A DNA stretch of 46,671 nucleotides. It comes from Paenibacillus aestuarii. GTDB lineage: Bacteria; Bacillota; Bacilli; Paenibacillales; NBRC-103111. The notes under the pieces are model-generated. The model saw nothing but the letters and a program-made list of their open reading frames with translations. It made no database searches and was not told the DNA's origin. This document shows, piece after piece, positions 1 to 7,294 of this stretch. How positions within the stretch are numbered: the stretch's first letter is position 1; the number at the start of each line of letters is the position of its first letter. The stretch covers positions 1-46,671 of the forward strand of contig NZ_JAQFVF010000071.1 in the NCBI RefSeq assembly GCF_027789125.1, in the 5' to 3' direction. The translations under genes and the position numbers were made by a program.

Positions 1-254
1 GGGCAAAACCGGACTGGAGCGGTGTTAGCGGTGGGAGTAGCGTCTGTAGTTGGGCAAAACCGGACTGGAGCGGTGTTAGCGGTGGGAGTAGCGTCGGTAG
101 TTGGGCAAAACCGGACTGGAGCGGTGTTAGCGGTGGAGTAGCGTCTGTAGTTGGGCAAAACCGGACTGGAGCGGTGTTAGCGGTGGGAGTAGCGTCTGTA
201 GTTGGGCAAAACCGGACTGGAGCGGTGTTAGCGGTGGGAGTAGCGTCTGCAATT
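1..254. repeat. 51-bp tandem repeat array, 5 copies
   Basis: Five head-to-tail copies start at 1, 52, 103, 153 and 204. The period is 51 bp; the third copy is 50 bp because one G is missing. Copies differ at only a few positions. Each contains the core TTGGGCAAAACCGGACTGGA. The array probably continues left of the window. There are no spacers, so it is not a CRISPR. A closely related core occurs in the right-end repeats and near 19016. Reading frames across it are by-products of the repeat. Confidence 0.95.
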
Positions 255-306
255 GGGTAGAATCTGATTGCGTGTGGGAAGTAGGTGGATGGAACCGCAA
301 GGTGAT

Positions 307-345
307 GAAGAGCAGTTTGCTGATGAGGCGGCTGCTTCTTTTTTT
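307..345 (+). terminator. possible intrinsic terminator
   Basis: AGCAGTT pairs with GGCTGCT around a short loop, followed by a T-rich run. The stem is modest. It lies between the tandem repeat and the first gene and would isolate that gene from upstream transcription. Apart from this hairpin, nothing else was recognised between 255 and 422. Confidence 0.4.
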
Positions 346-422
346 GTTTCTTGAGCTAGTAGTGGTAGAATTATAAGAAAGGATCGTCATAGTATTTATA
401 CATACCTAAGGAGGACAACGAA

Positions 423-1301
423 ATGAGTTTAGGCAAGCAAGCGAGCATCGGATTTATCGGTACGGGCGTTATGGGAAAAAGTATGGTGAGAAATCTGATG
501 AAGGCAGGGCACGAGCTGCACGTATACAGCCGGACGAAGTCCAAGGCAGATGAATTGATAGTGGAAGGCGCAATTTGGCACGATAGTCCTGCTGAACTGG
601 CACACACGGTTCAGGTTGTGATCTCGATCGTCGGGTATCCGCATGACGTGGAGGAGCTCTATCTAGGCGACAATGGCATTGTGGCGAATGCCAAGCCAGG
701 TACGTACTTGATTGATATGACGACGTCGAGTCCATCGCTCGCGCAGTCGATCCAACAGGCCGCATCGGCCAAAGGCTGCTTCTCGTTGGACGCTCCGGTG
801 TCCGGCGGAGATGTAGGGGCAAGGGAAGCCCGATTGTCGATCATGGTCGGAGGCGATCAGGCTGCGTTCGAGGCGGTTAAGGCGATTTTTGAAGCGATGG
901 GCACGAATATCGTGTACCAAGGGGCGGCAGGCGCCGGCCAATTCACGAAGATGAGCAACCAGATCGCCATCGCCTCGAATATGATGGGGGTATGCGAAGC
1001 GCTGAGCTACGCCAAGAAGGCTGGATTGGATCCGCAAACCGTGCTGAAAAGCATTGAAACCGGCGCTGCAGGCAGCTGGTCTCTGAGCAATTTGGGGCCG
1101 CGGATGCTGGCGGGCAATTTTGAGCCGGGCTTTTTTGTGAAGCATTTTATCAAGGATCTAAATATTGCGCTGCAATCTGCGGAAGAGATCGGGCTGGACA
1201 TGCATGGCGTGAAACTGGCTAAGTCGCTCTATGAACAGCTCGTACAGCAAGGGGATCAAGACTGCGGGACGCAGGCGCTTTTCAAATTGTACATCTCTTA
1301 A
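423..1301 (+). CDS. NAD(P)-dependent beta-hydroxyacid dehydrogenase (3-hydroxyisobutyrate/tartronate-semialdehyde reductase family)
   Basis: The 292-residue protein has the normal family length. It starts with a Rossmann glycine motif GFIGTGVMG (10-18), has the substrate-loop signature APVSGGDVGA (124-133) and the catalytic lysine in GAGQFTKMSNQ (K176). Family members oxidise or reduce short beta-hydroxyacids such as 3-hydroxyisobutyrate or tartronate semialdehyde, in the cytoplasm. The exact substrate cannot be read from sequence. AAGGAGG lies just upstream of ATG 423. The LarA-type racemase follows 12 bp after the stop, so the two are probably cotranscribed and act on related hydroxyacids. 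Tartronate-semialdehyde reductase would fit the sugar-acid genes further right, but that is inference. Confidence 0.85.
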   Translation: MSLGKQASIGFIGTGVMGKSMVRNLMKAGHELHVYSRTKSKADELIVEGAIWHDSPAELAHTVQVVISIVGYPHDVEELYLGDNGIVANAKPGTYLIDMTTSSPSLAQSIQQAASAKGCFSLDAPVSGGDVGAREARLSIMVGGDQAAFEAVKAIFEAMGTNIVYQGAAGAGQFTKMSNQIAIASNMMGVCEALSYAKKAGLDPQTVLKSIETGAAGSWSLSNLGPRMLAGNFEPGFFVKHFIKDLNIALQSAEEIGLDMHGVKLAKSLYEQLVQQGDQDCGTQALFKLYIS

Positions 1302-1313
1302 GGGGTGATGCGA

Positions 1314-2582
1314 GTGAAAACTTTATTGCAATATGGCCGAGGACAGCTTGCGGTAGAAGTACCGGATTCAGCAACGATTATTGAGCCGCAGCATTTGGAC
1401 GGGTTCGACGATGAGAAAGCGGCATTCGAAGAAGCGCTGCGTCAGCCGATCGGAGATGTCCGCCCGCTGCGTGAGAGGGTGAAGCCGTCCGATCGGGTAG
1501 CCATCGTGATCAGCGATATTACAAGGCCGACGCCGAACCATAAGCTGGTGCCATGGCTGCTGGAAGAGCTGGCACATGTACCGGATGAACAGTTCGTGAT
1601 TATTAACGGAACTGGCACGCATCGCGACCAAACACCTGAAGAGTTGGAGCAGATGCTGGGGGCGGATGTCGTCCGGCGTGTGCGCGTCATCAACCATCAT
1701 TGCCAAGTAAAGGAAGAACTCGTGCATGTCGGAAGAAGCAGCTTTGGCTGTGATGTGTACTTAAATAAAGATTATGTTGAAGCGGACTTCCGGATTGTGA
1801 CCGGCTTTATTGAGCCGCATTTCTTCGCCGGGTTCTCCGGAGGTCCGAAGGGTATTATGCCAGGGATTGCCGGCATCGAAACCATCCTGACATTTCATAA
1901 CGCCCGGATGATCGGCGACCCGCTCGCCACCTGGGGCAACATGACCGGTAACCCGCTGCAGCAGATGGCCGCGGAGGTCAACCGGATGTGCAAGCCGGAA
2001 TTTATGCTGAACGTGACGTTGAATAAGGACAAAGCGATTACGTCAGTGTTTGCCGGCGAGTTGTTCGAGGCGCATGCGGCTGGCTGTGCATTTGTGAAGG
2101 AGCACGCGATGGTGGCGGTCGATGCGCGCTACGACGTGGTGATCACCTCGAACTCCGGCTATCCGCTCGATCAGAATCTGTACCAAGCCGTCAAAGGGAT
2201 GAGCGCGGCGCATAAAATCGTCAAGCAGGGCGGCGCGATCATCTGCGCTGCGGAATGCTCGGACGGGTTGCCCAATCATGGCAACTATGCGGAAATTTTG
2301 CAGCTGCGCAAGACGCCGCAGGAGATTTTGGAACTGATCAACAGCGGGTCGTTTCAAATGTTTGATCAGTGGCAGGTGCAGAAGCAGGCGGTTGTGCAGG
2401 TTTGGGCGGACGTGTACGTCCATTCATCGCTGCCGGATGAGGACGTGAGCAAGGCGATGTTCACGCCGGTGCCGGATATCGACGAGCTGCTGGCGCAGCT
2501 TAAGGGGCGTTACGGCGAGGAGATGCGCGTTGCGGTTTTGCCGCTGGGCCCGCTGACGATCCCTTATGTGCAAGGAGAGTAA
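1314..2582 (+). CDS. LarA-family nickel-pincer racemase/epimerase (lactate racemase-like)
   Basis: This LarA-family protein (DUF2088 fold) would use the nickel-pincer nucleotide cofactor to racemise or epimerise an alpha-hydroxyacid. From GTG 1314 (422 residues) it shows DITRP with R71, GTHRDQT with H103, EPHFFAGFSGGPKG with H169 and K179, and QAVKG with Q291 and K294. These match the cofactor and catalytic residues known from Lactiplantibacillus LarA at an offset of 4-5. The GTG at 1314 is preferred over GTG 1305/ATG 1308 because AAGGGGTGAT (1300-1309) is correctly spaced only from it. No larB, larC or larE lies in the window, so cofactor synthesis must be encoded elsewhere. LarA homologues act on many hydroxyacids, so lactate is not assured. 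Confidence 0.85.
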   Translation: MKTLLQYGRGQLAVEVPDSATIIEPQHLDGFDDEKAAFEEALRQPIGDVRPLRERVKPSDRVAIVISDITRPTPNHKLVPWLLEELAHVPDEQFVIINGTGTHRDQTPEELEQMLGADVVRRVRVINHHCQVKEELVHVGRSSFGCDVYLNKDYVEADFRIVTGFIEPHFFAGFSGGPKGIMPGIAGIETILTFHNARMIGDPLATWGNMTGNPLQQMAAEVNRMCKPEFMLNVTLNKDKAITSVFAGELFEAHAAGCAFVKEHAMVAVDARYDVVITSNSGYPLDQNLYQAVKGMSAAHKIVKQGGAIICAAECSDGLPNHGNYAEILQLRKTPQEILELINSGSFQMFDQWQVQKQAVVQVWADVYVHSSLPDEDVSKAMFTPVPDIDELLAQLKGRYGEEMRVAVLPLGPLTIPYVQGE

Positions 2583-2591
2583 GCAGTAAAT

Positions 2592-2638
2592 AGAAGGACC
2601 CGTATTGTAGTCTCTACGATGTGGGGTTCTTTTTTTTG
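2592..2638 (+). terminator. intrinsic terminator after the larA-like gene
   Basis: An imperfect long hairpin (AGAAGGACCC... with ...GGGGTTCT) is followed by eight T residues. It closes the dehydrogenase/racemase operon and separates it from the ECF sigma promoter immediately downstream. Confidence 0.7.
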
Positions 2639-2643
2639 TCTCC

Positions 2644-2674
2644 GCAAACTTTTTCAGACGCCCCTGCGTCCTAC
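2644..2674 (+). promoter_or_regulatory. candidate ECF-type self-promoter of the sigma gene
   Basis: GCAAACTTTTT (2644-2654) and GCGTCCTA (2666-2673) match the ECF pattern of AAC-type -35 and CGTC-type -10 elements. AAAC and CGTC are 17 bp apart, which is right for SigW/SigV-like factors. It sits about 50 bp upstream of the ECF sigma gene, as expected for autoregulation. No transcript evidence is available from sequence. Confidence 0.6.
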
Positions 2675-2691
2675 AAGTGTAAGGCAAGTGA

Positions 2692-2709
2692 TTGATACGC
2701 GCGTATCAA
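2692..2709. promoter_or_regulatory. 18-bp perfect palindrome before the sigma-factor RBS
   Basis: TTGATACGCGCGTATCAA is a perfect palindrome directly abutting the ribosome binding site (AAAGGAG, 2709-2715) of the ECF sigma gene. It could be a repressor operator or a leader hairpin next to the RBS. No protein is identified. Confidence 0.6.
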
Positions 2710-2723
2710 AAGGAGATTTTGGC

Positions 2724-3227
2724 ATGAATAAGAAAATGGAGAAATTGTTGATTGAGTGTATAACCGAACACAAAGAAAATGTGTACCGCCTGGCTTACAG
2801 CTATGTGAAAAACGCCGATGATGCGCTAGATATTGTGCAGGAGGCGATCCATAAAGCTTTTTCATCAGCCGGCAGCTTGAAAGCCGAGAGTTCGATGAAG
2901 AGCTGGTTTTATAAAATCGTGGTCAACACCTCGCTGGATTTCTTGAGAAAACATAAGCGCATCCAAATTGTGGATGACCAGACGCTTGAAGTGCATGGCC
3001 CCGTCTCCGAGGACCAGTATGCCAATTTGGATTTGAAAAAAGCGATGGACGAATTGCCCGCCCTTTACCGGAGCGTTATCGTGCTCAGATATTTTGAAGA
3101 TTTGAAAATTGAAGAAATTGCCGACGTCCTGAACGAGAACGTGAACACGATCAAGACGCGCTTGTACACAGCGCTGAACAAACTGCGCATCACGATGAGT
3201 GATGACGTTTTGCGGGAGGTTAAATAA
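2724..3227 (+). CDS. ECF RNA polymerase sigma factor, SigV-like
   Basis: The 167-residue protein has the ECF two-domain layout. Region 2 (about 10-75) contains AYSYVKNADDALDIVQE and a SWFYKIV segment. Region 4 (about 105-160) contains LPALYRSVIVLRYFEDLKIEEIA, with its helix-turn-helix ending in NTIKTRLYTAL. It would direct RNA polymerase to stress promoters. ATG 2724 is chosen because AAAGGAG lies 8 bp upstream; an upstream in-frame extension from 2619 lacks an RBS and would run through the terminator. The RsiV-like gene starts two bases after its stop, the usual sigma/anti-sigma pairing. In Bacillus the SigV/RsiV pair senses lysozyme; a similar role here is inferred. Confidence 0.9.
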   Translation: MNKKMEKLLIECITEHKENVYRLAYSYVKNADDALDIVQEAIHKAFSSAGSLKAESSMKSWFYKIVVNTSLDFLRKHKRIQIVDDQTLEVHGPVSEDQYANLDLKKAMDELPALYRSVIVLRYFEDLKIEEIADVLNENVNTIKTRLYTALNKLRITMSDDVLREVK

Positions 3228-3228
3228 G

Positions 3229-4104
3229 ATGGGTGAGCAGCTGAAACCGTTGAAAGAACAATACGAGAACATCTCGATTCCGAAGGAGTTGGATTTCATC
3301 GTAAAACAAGCGATCAAACAAAGAAAGACAAAATCAGCCTATATGAAGTGGGTGATCGGCATTGCGGCGGCAATTATCGTTTGCACGACGACGGGGGTTA
3401 ACAGCAATCCCGCTTTTGCCAAGGCGTTATCGGAAGTGCCGGTTGTCGGTTCGATCGTCAAAGTGTTGACGTTCAAAGAAGTTGTGGTCAATGAGGGCAA
3501 TGCGCAAGCAACGTTCCAGGTGCCTGCAGTTACAAACATGACAAATCAGTCTTTGGAGGCTGCGCTGAATAGCAAATATGTGGAAGAAAACAAAAAGCTT
3601 TATGATCAATTTACCGCGGATGTGGCAAAATTAAAGCAAAACGGCGATGGCCACTTGGGAGTGAATAGCGGCTATACGGTGAAAACCGATAATGAGCAAA
3701 TTCTTGCGATCGGCCGCTACGTTGTCAACACAGTGGGCTCGTCTTCAACGACATTCAAATATGACACCATCGATAAGAAAAATGAAGTGTTACTCACACT
3801 GCCGAGCTTATTCAAAGACGATCGTTATATCAGTTTGATCAGTGACAACGTTAAGGAACAAATGAAGGCGCAGATGAAAGCGGACGATAAAAAGGTATAT
3901 TGGGTTGAAGGTGTACCTAATCAGGCGAATGCAGCATTTAAAAACATTGGCCCCGATCAAAACTTTTATATCAATGCGGACGGCAAGCTGGTCATTTCTT
4001 TTAACAAATATGAGGTTGCCCCTGGGTATATGGGCGTGATAGAGTTTGTCATTCCTACAGAGGCGATAGCGGATGATTTGGTCAGCGGTGTATATGTAAA
4101 ATAA
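3229..4104 (+). CDS. RsiV-like membrane anti-sigma factor (DUF3298 type)
   Basis: The 291-residue protein has a short cytoplasmic N-terminus, one transmembrane segment (about 37-55, WVIGIAAAIIVCTTTGV) and a large extracytoplasmic domain ending in the DUF3298-like segment with FNKYEVAPGYMG. The AFAKAL stretch just after the membrane segment resembles the signal-peptidase site cleaved in RsiV-type factors. It should bind and hold the adjacent ECF sigma at the membrane until regulated proteolysis. ATG 3229 has GGGAGGT 8 bp upstream, inside the end of the sigma gene, so translation is probably coupled. The lysozyme ligand of Bacillus RsiV cannot be confirmed here. Confidence 0.82.
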   Translation: MGEQLKPLKEQYENISIPKELDFIVKQAIKQRKTKSAYMKWVIGIAAAIIVCTTTGVNSNPAFAKALSEVPVVGSIVKVLTFKEVVVNEGNAQATFQVPAVTNMTNQSLEAALNSKYVEENKKLYDQFTADVAKLKQNGDGHLGVNSGYTVKTDNEQILAIGRYVVNTVGSSSTTFKYDTIDKKNEVLLTLPSLFKDDRYISLISDNVKEQMKAQMKADDKKVYWVEGVPNQANAAFKNIGPDQNFYINADGKLVISFNKYEVAPGYMGVIEFVIPTEAIADDLVSGVYVK

Positions 4105-4109
4105 AGAGG

Positions 4110-4190
4110 AAACCACGCCATAGTGATGTGACCCCACCTGTTAGATTTTGTTTAACAAATAGGTGCGGTTCACAACGGCGTGGTTTTGTT
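4110..4190. terminator. bidirectional terminator between convergent genes
   Basis: An outer stem AACCACGCC/GGCGTGGTT (4111-4119 with 4177-4185) encloses an inner hairpin built from GTGACCCCACCTGTTA and its imperfect complement. T-rich sequence follows on the plus strand, and the hairpin sits exactly between the convergent RsiV-like and ArsR-fusion genes. Confidence 0.8.
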
Positions 4191-4964
4191 TTATTCGCCA
4201 GCGAGCGTTTCCCCGGTCTCCAGCAGCGTCTTCATACCCGATAGAACGAGCGGCAAGCCGTTCATGAGGATATTCGCCGTCTGCGCAGCCAGCTCGATTT
4301 CATCATGCACAACCGTGACAAGCGTCACGCCGTGAAGCTCCGGATGGGCTACGATCTCCCACGTCATCCGTGACGGGACGTCATTCTCCGTGCCGGGGAA
4401 AGATAGAAAGCGCCAGCTCATCACGAGTTTTCGCGGCGGGTCGATGTCGAGGATGATCCCTTCCGCTTTTTTCTCCGTACCGTTCCAAAGCTCAAATGGG
4501 GAGTCGATGTCCCAGCTCGATCGAACGGCGCATTGGAACCAAAACTTCGACGTTTGCGCCGGGTCCGTCAAAGCTTGCCATACACGTTCAGGCGTTGCTT
4601 TAATCGCGATCCGGTTCACATGCTTAGGCATGTTATTCATATCGTTGTCACGCTCCAATTCGTCTTGTAGTGAGGTTAAACCAATGAGCCAAGGCTCGGT
4701 GTATTTACTTACCCATCGTTCATAAATTTGGCGAATCGGCACTGCATTCAAATAATGAAGCTTCTCGCGGCCTTCTTTTCTTGTCGTAATGAGTCCGGAT
4801 TCCTCCAAGACGTTCAAATGCTTCATAACGCCGAAGCGGGACATGTCGAGCGGAGTGCAGAGTTCATTCAGCGTCTGGCCATCAGAGGCTTGAAGCAGGT
4901 CCAATAGCATACGGCGGCTGGGATCAGCGAGCGCTTTGAAAATATCGTTGTCCAATCGAAACAC
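4191..4964 (-). CDS. ArsR-type winged-helix regulator fused to SRPBCC/AHSA1 domain
   Basis: The 257-residue fusion has an N-terminal ArsR-like winged helix (about 5-90: ALADPSRRMLLDLL, then MSRFGVMKHLNVLEESGLI as recognition region, then a REKLHYLN wing). Its C-terminal SRPBCC/AHSA1 domain (about 115-250) has the signatures ATPERVWQALTDPAQTSKFW and GVTLVTVVHDE. No metal-binding cysteine pair is seen, so the SRPBCC pocket is the likely sensor of a hydrophobic small ligand. It is divergent from two SnoaL-like genes. Three identical-type palindromes in the shared upstream region, one inside a promoter spacer, make autoregulation plus control of the neighbours likely. Domain calls are confident; the ligand is unknown. 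Confidence 0.88.
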   Translation of the reverse strand: MFRLDNDIFKALADPSRRMLLDLLQASDGQTLNELCTPLDMSRFGVMKHLNVLEESGLITTRKEGREKLHYLNAVPIRQIYERWVSKYTEPWLIGLTSLQDELERDNDMNNMPKHVNRIAIKATPERVWQALTDPAQTSKFWFQCAVRSSWDIDSPFELWNGTEKKAEGIILDIDPPRKLVMSWRFLSFPGTENDVPSRMTWEIVAHPELHGVTLVTVVHDEIELAAQTANILMNGLPLVLSGMKTLLETGETLAGE

Positions 4965-5003
4965 ATCCTTTCATGGCAATCTAAAAAAACGGGTATGCAC
5001 CGC

Positions 5004-5033
5004 TTGACATGTGACTATTTAGTAACGTATTAT
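5004..5033 (+). promoter_or_regulatory. sigma-A promoter with operator in the spacer
   Basis: TTGACA (5004-5009) and TATTAT (5028-5033) are 18 bp apart and read towards the SnoaL-like genes. The spacer is almost exactly filled by operator copy A (5011-5026), the classic geometry for repression by occlusion. Confidence 0.7.
5011..5026. promoter_or_regulatory. operator copy A of the ArsR-SRPBCC regulator
   Basis: GTGACTATTTAGTAAC is the first of three palindromic 16-mers of the form GTnACT-N4-AGTnAC in the divergent intergenic region. The assignment to the adjacent ArsR-type protein is by position. Confidence 0.7.
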
Positions 5034-5046
5034 TGAAACATGACAA

Positions 5047-5062
5047 GTGACTTTATAGTCAC
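5047..5062. promoter_or_regulatory. operator copy B of the ArsR-SRPBCC regulator
   Basis: GTGACTTTATAGTCAC has perfect half-sites and lies 36 bp (start to start) from copy A, just downstream of the promoter. Confidence 0.7.
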
Positions 5063-5171
5063 ATATTAACATAAGCAAAATAGTTTGTCAGCCGCAGCGG
5101 CCAGACGAAGATGAAGTCTTTTAGCGCAGCTTCACATTGAACTGATGAGGTCATTTTTTTTTGCTTGATAT

Positions 5172-5187
5172 GTGACTGTAAGGTAAC
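5172..5187. promoter_or_regulatory. operator copy C of the ArsR-SRPBCC regulator
   Basis: GTGACTGTAAGGTAAC lies just before the first SnoaL-like gene and is preceded by CTTGATAT, mirroring the CTTGACAT before copy A. This suggests a second repressed promoter or a roadblock site. Confidence 0.62.
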
Positions 5188-5229
5188 GTTTTGATCGTCG
5201 TGAAAAACCTAAACAAGGAGATGGTATGT

Positions 5230-5574
5230 ATGAAGACGCTGGAACAAAAAAATGCTGAAACGGTGACCGCGTTTATAGAGGACGCTAACAATCGGCGTTT
5301 ATTGGAGGAGACGGGGCAATTCTTTGCTCTGCAAATGGCAGCGGCATTTACGGATCGGCGGTACGCGGTCGATGAAATTTTAGCCCAGGGCGACAAGGTC
5401 ATCGCGAGAATCATGATAACGGCTGTGCACTCGGGCCAATTCGTACAGTATGCGCCGACGGGGAAAATCGTGAAAGTGACGCAATTCCGTGAATTCCGCG
5501 TGAGCGAGGGAAACATTACGGAACAATGGGGCTGGCTCGACACATCCACGCTTCTGCCGCAGCTGCAAGCTTGA
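5230..5574 (+). CDS. SnoaL-like protein, internally shortened paralogue
   Basis: The 114-residue protein aligns end to end with its downstream neighbour (MKTLEQ[KR]N.ETV..FIE; [QE].DKV; APTG; FR/YR motifs; [QH].GW[LI]D). It lacks about 18 residues between FIE and the F[AT]D-region, where the neighbour has the YLSDDY segment. SnoaL/ester-cyclase folds are small alpha+beta cones with a central pocket, so the loss removes part of the pocket wall. ATG 5230 is preferred over ATG 5221 because AAGGAG (5215-5220) needs the spacing. It is probably the first gene of the operon controlled by the divergent ArsR-SRPBCC regulator. Function unknown. Confidence 0.75.
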   Translation: MKTLEQKNAETVTAFIEDANNRRLLEETGQFFALQMAAAFTDRRYAVDEILAQGDKVIARIMITAVHSGQFVQYAPTGKIVKVTQFREFRVSEGNITEQWGWLDTSTLLPQLQA

Positions 5575-5603
5575 AACATGACGTAAAGGAGATGATCTTG
5601 AAC

Positions 5604-6005
5604 ATGAAAACACTAGAACAGCGCAATGTGGAAACGGTACACGAGTTTATCGAGGCATTTTGGAACGAAAATGAATTGGAGAGTACGGAGCGTTATTTGT
5701 CCGATGATTACCAAGAGCTTGCTTACCAATCCAAGGAAGGCCTGAAGAAATTCGCCTTAACGATCTTGGAGGCATTTCCCGACAAACACTATACGATCGA
5801 GTCGATCATTGGTCAAGAAGATAAGGTGCTCGTCAGAATGACGGTAAAAGGCACGCATCAAGGCATGTTTTTTGGCACGGCGCCTACAGGGCGTACGATG
5901 GATGTCACGCTTTACCGTCAATATCGTGTTGTGGATGGCAAGATTACCGAGCACCGGGGCTGGATCGATATGGTCACGATGTGGCATCAGCTGCGGGGCA
6001 ACTGA
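5604..6005 (+). CDS. SnoaL-like/ester-cyclase family protein
   Basis: The 133-residue protein has the full SnoaL-like layout: helix FIEAFWNENELESTERYLSDDY, helix FALTILEAFPDKHYTIESII, then strands around GTHQGMFFGTAPTGR and the terminal GKITEHRGWIDM. Members include polyketide cyclases and many proteins of unknown activity. AAAGGAGATGAT (5585-5596) precedes it. TTG 5598 has ideal spacing and ATG 5604 is 12 bp away, so the protein may carry two extra N-terminal residues. The gene is 29 bp downstream of its shortened paralogue, and the pair looks like a tandem duplication. No clear terminator lies before the convergent DUF3626 gene. Confidence 0.8.
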   Translation: MKTLEQRNVETVHEFIEAFWNENELESTERYLSDDYQELAYQSKEGLKKFALTILEAFPDKHYTIESIIGQEDKVLVRMTVKGTHQGMFFGTAPTGRTMDVTLYRQYRVVDGKITEHRGWIDMVTMWHQLRGN

Positions 6006-6041
6006 ACGGTCGAACGGCGATCTGGCCTTCAGCCATCCCGC

Positions 6042-7133
6042 CTATCGCATCGGCTTCCCGTACCGTACGAGAACATGCCACATTAGTTTCAGTTCTTGGA
6101 GCACTTGCTCGTACGTTCCTCTGTCGCTCCAAGCGTCTGGATTTCGTTTCAAATCCATCGCTGCCAAGCCGATTACGCTTGCATCAATGAGTCCGTTCCG
6201 GGCAATTGCTCGGGCCAGAGAAGGCATCGATGGACCTCGAAAATCCATAGGCACATCATCCATCGAGAGGACAAAACCCATATGCCAATAAAGCTTAATG
6301 GCATACTTGAGGCATATTTGTTCGAGGACGCCACCAATAGATGTGCCCTTGAAGGATGGATCAGCTACAAGGATGCTGACATCATCTCGCAGCGAAATGT
6401 CGCCATGAATCTGGGCTTCGATGTAGTGATTCAGATTGCGGTTGGGCGCTTTGTTGCAGGGGGGCTGGAACGGTTGTTCCAGCTGAACGAGCATATGGCG
6501 AATGAGCTTCGACACTGATATATTTTTTTCACCGATGGCAAAATCACGAAAGAACGCATCGCTCAAAAGAGCAGATAGGACGAGATCCAATTGCTCATAC
6601 GTCCCCTTTTCTTTGGGGTTTTGATGCGAATCCGAATAGGTATAGGTGCAGCGCCGGGAAACTTCAGGGGATAAAAGGAAATAGCACGAACCAAACCGAG
6701 GTGCAGGTCCATCCGGATGCAGCATGATATCCAGGGCGCCATACTTGGGACGCTCGTTAGGGGCGGCGCCGTCATAGGCTCCGTTAAATAACTGCCGCTC
6801 CCACACGTCCCGGTGCCCGCCTGGATAGGCCGACACACTGCCGTTGGATAGGAAGGTCTCAAATTGACTTTTATAAACCCCTTGTTCAAGCAGGTTTTCC
6901 GCCACACTTCGCATCGTTGGATCTGGCCGGTCCGGATGAAAGTGCAAAGCGACTCTTGCATAGGTTTTGAGCTTCGTTATCGCCTGATCATAGGTCGTCC
7001 TCTCCAGGTTACACATCCGCAAAATTTCCTCAATGGTTGGGTCCGCCTCATGTTTGTACTTTTTTGCATACTCAGAGATATGCGCAAGTGCTAATTGCTG
7101 AGACGTGGATAAATTCGCCGCCAGATGAACCAC
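6042..7133 (-). CDS. DUF3626 family protein
   Basis: The 363-residue protein matches what I know of DUF3626: RVALHFHPDR (about 61-70), AYPGGHRDVWERQLFNGAY, RPKYGALDI and RFGSCYFLLSPEVSRRCTYTYSDS. Catalytic function is not established. The conserved His/Asp/Arg blocks suggest an enzyme, but none is assigned. The only standard start is GTG 7133, which overlaps its own AGGAGG. A CTG at 7124-7122 has normal spacing (about 8 bp), so an unusual start is possible. It stands alone on the minus strand, converging on the SnoaL pair, with an orphan plus-strand terminator behind it. It may be a later insertion. Confidence 0.78.
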   Translation of the reverse strand: MVHLAANLSTSQQLALAHISEYAKKYKHEADPTIEEILRMCNLERTTYDQAITKLKTYARVALHFHPDRPDPTMRSVAENLLEQGVYKSQFETFLSNGSVSAYPGGHRDVWERQLFNGAYDGAAPNERPKYGALDIMLHPDGPAPRFGSCYFLLSPEVSRRCTYTYSDSHQNPKEKGTYEQLDLVLSALLSDAFFRDFAIGEKNISVSKLIRHMLVQLEQPFQPPCNKAPNRNLNHYIEAQIHGDISLRDDVSILVADPSFKGTSIGGVLEQICLKYAIKLYWHMGFVLSMDDVPMDFRGPSMPSLARAIARNGLIDASVIGLAAMDLKRNPDAWSDRGTYEQVLQELKLMWHVLVRYGKPMR

Positions 7134-7182
7134 CTCCTATTTTTGGTCATTATATGATGAGCGACATATGGATTTCAAGCAT

Positions 7183-7211
7183 GAGCAGGCGATTGCAGCC
7201 TGCTCTTTTTT
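7183..7211 (+). terminator. strong plus-strand terminator lacking an adjacent plus-strand gene
   Basis: GAGCAGGC/GCCTGCTC forms an 8-bp perfect stem with a 7-base loop, followed by six T. It terminates plus-strand transcription, but the gene immediately left of it is on the minus strand. It may be the original terminator of the SnoaL pair. Confidence 0.85.
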
Positions 7212-7294
7212 GCTTCCGCAGGATGAAGTTAAACCATGACGATAACTGTAAAAAATGATAACTCACCCTTGCGTGGCGCTGTAAACCTCCGCCA

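Noticed and set aside
1..254. Possible CRISPR array or coding region in the left-end repeats
   Set aside because: The 51-bp units are contiguous with no variable spacers, and the repetitive minus-strand reading frame (127-390) simply reflects the tandem repeat.
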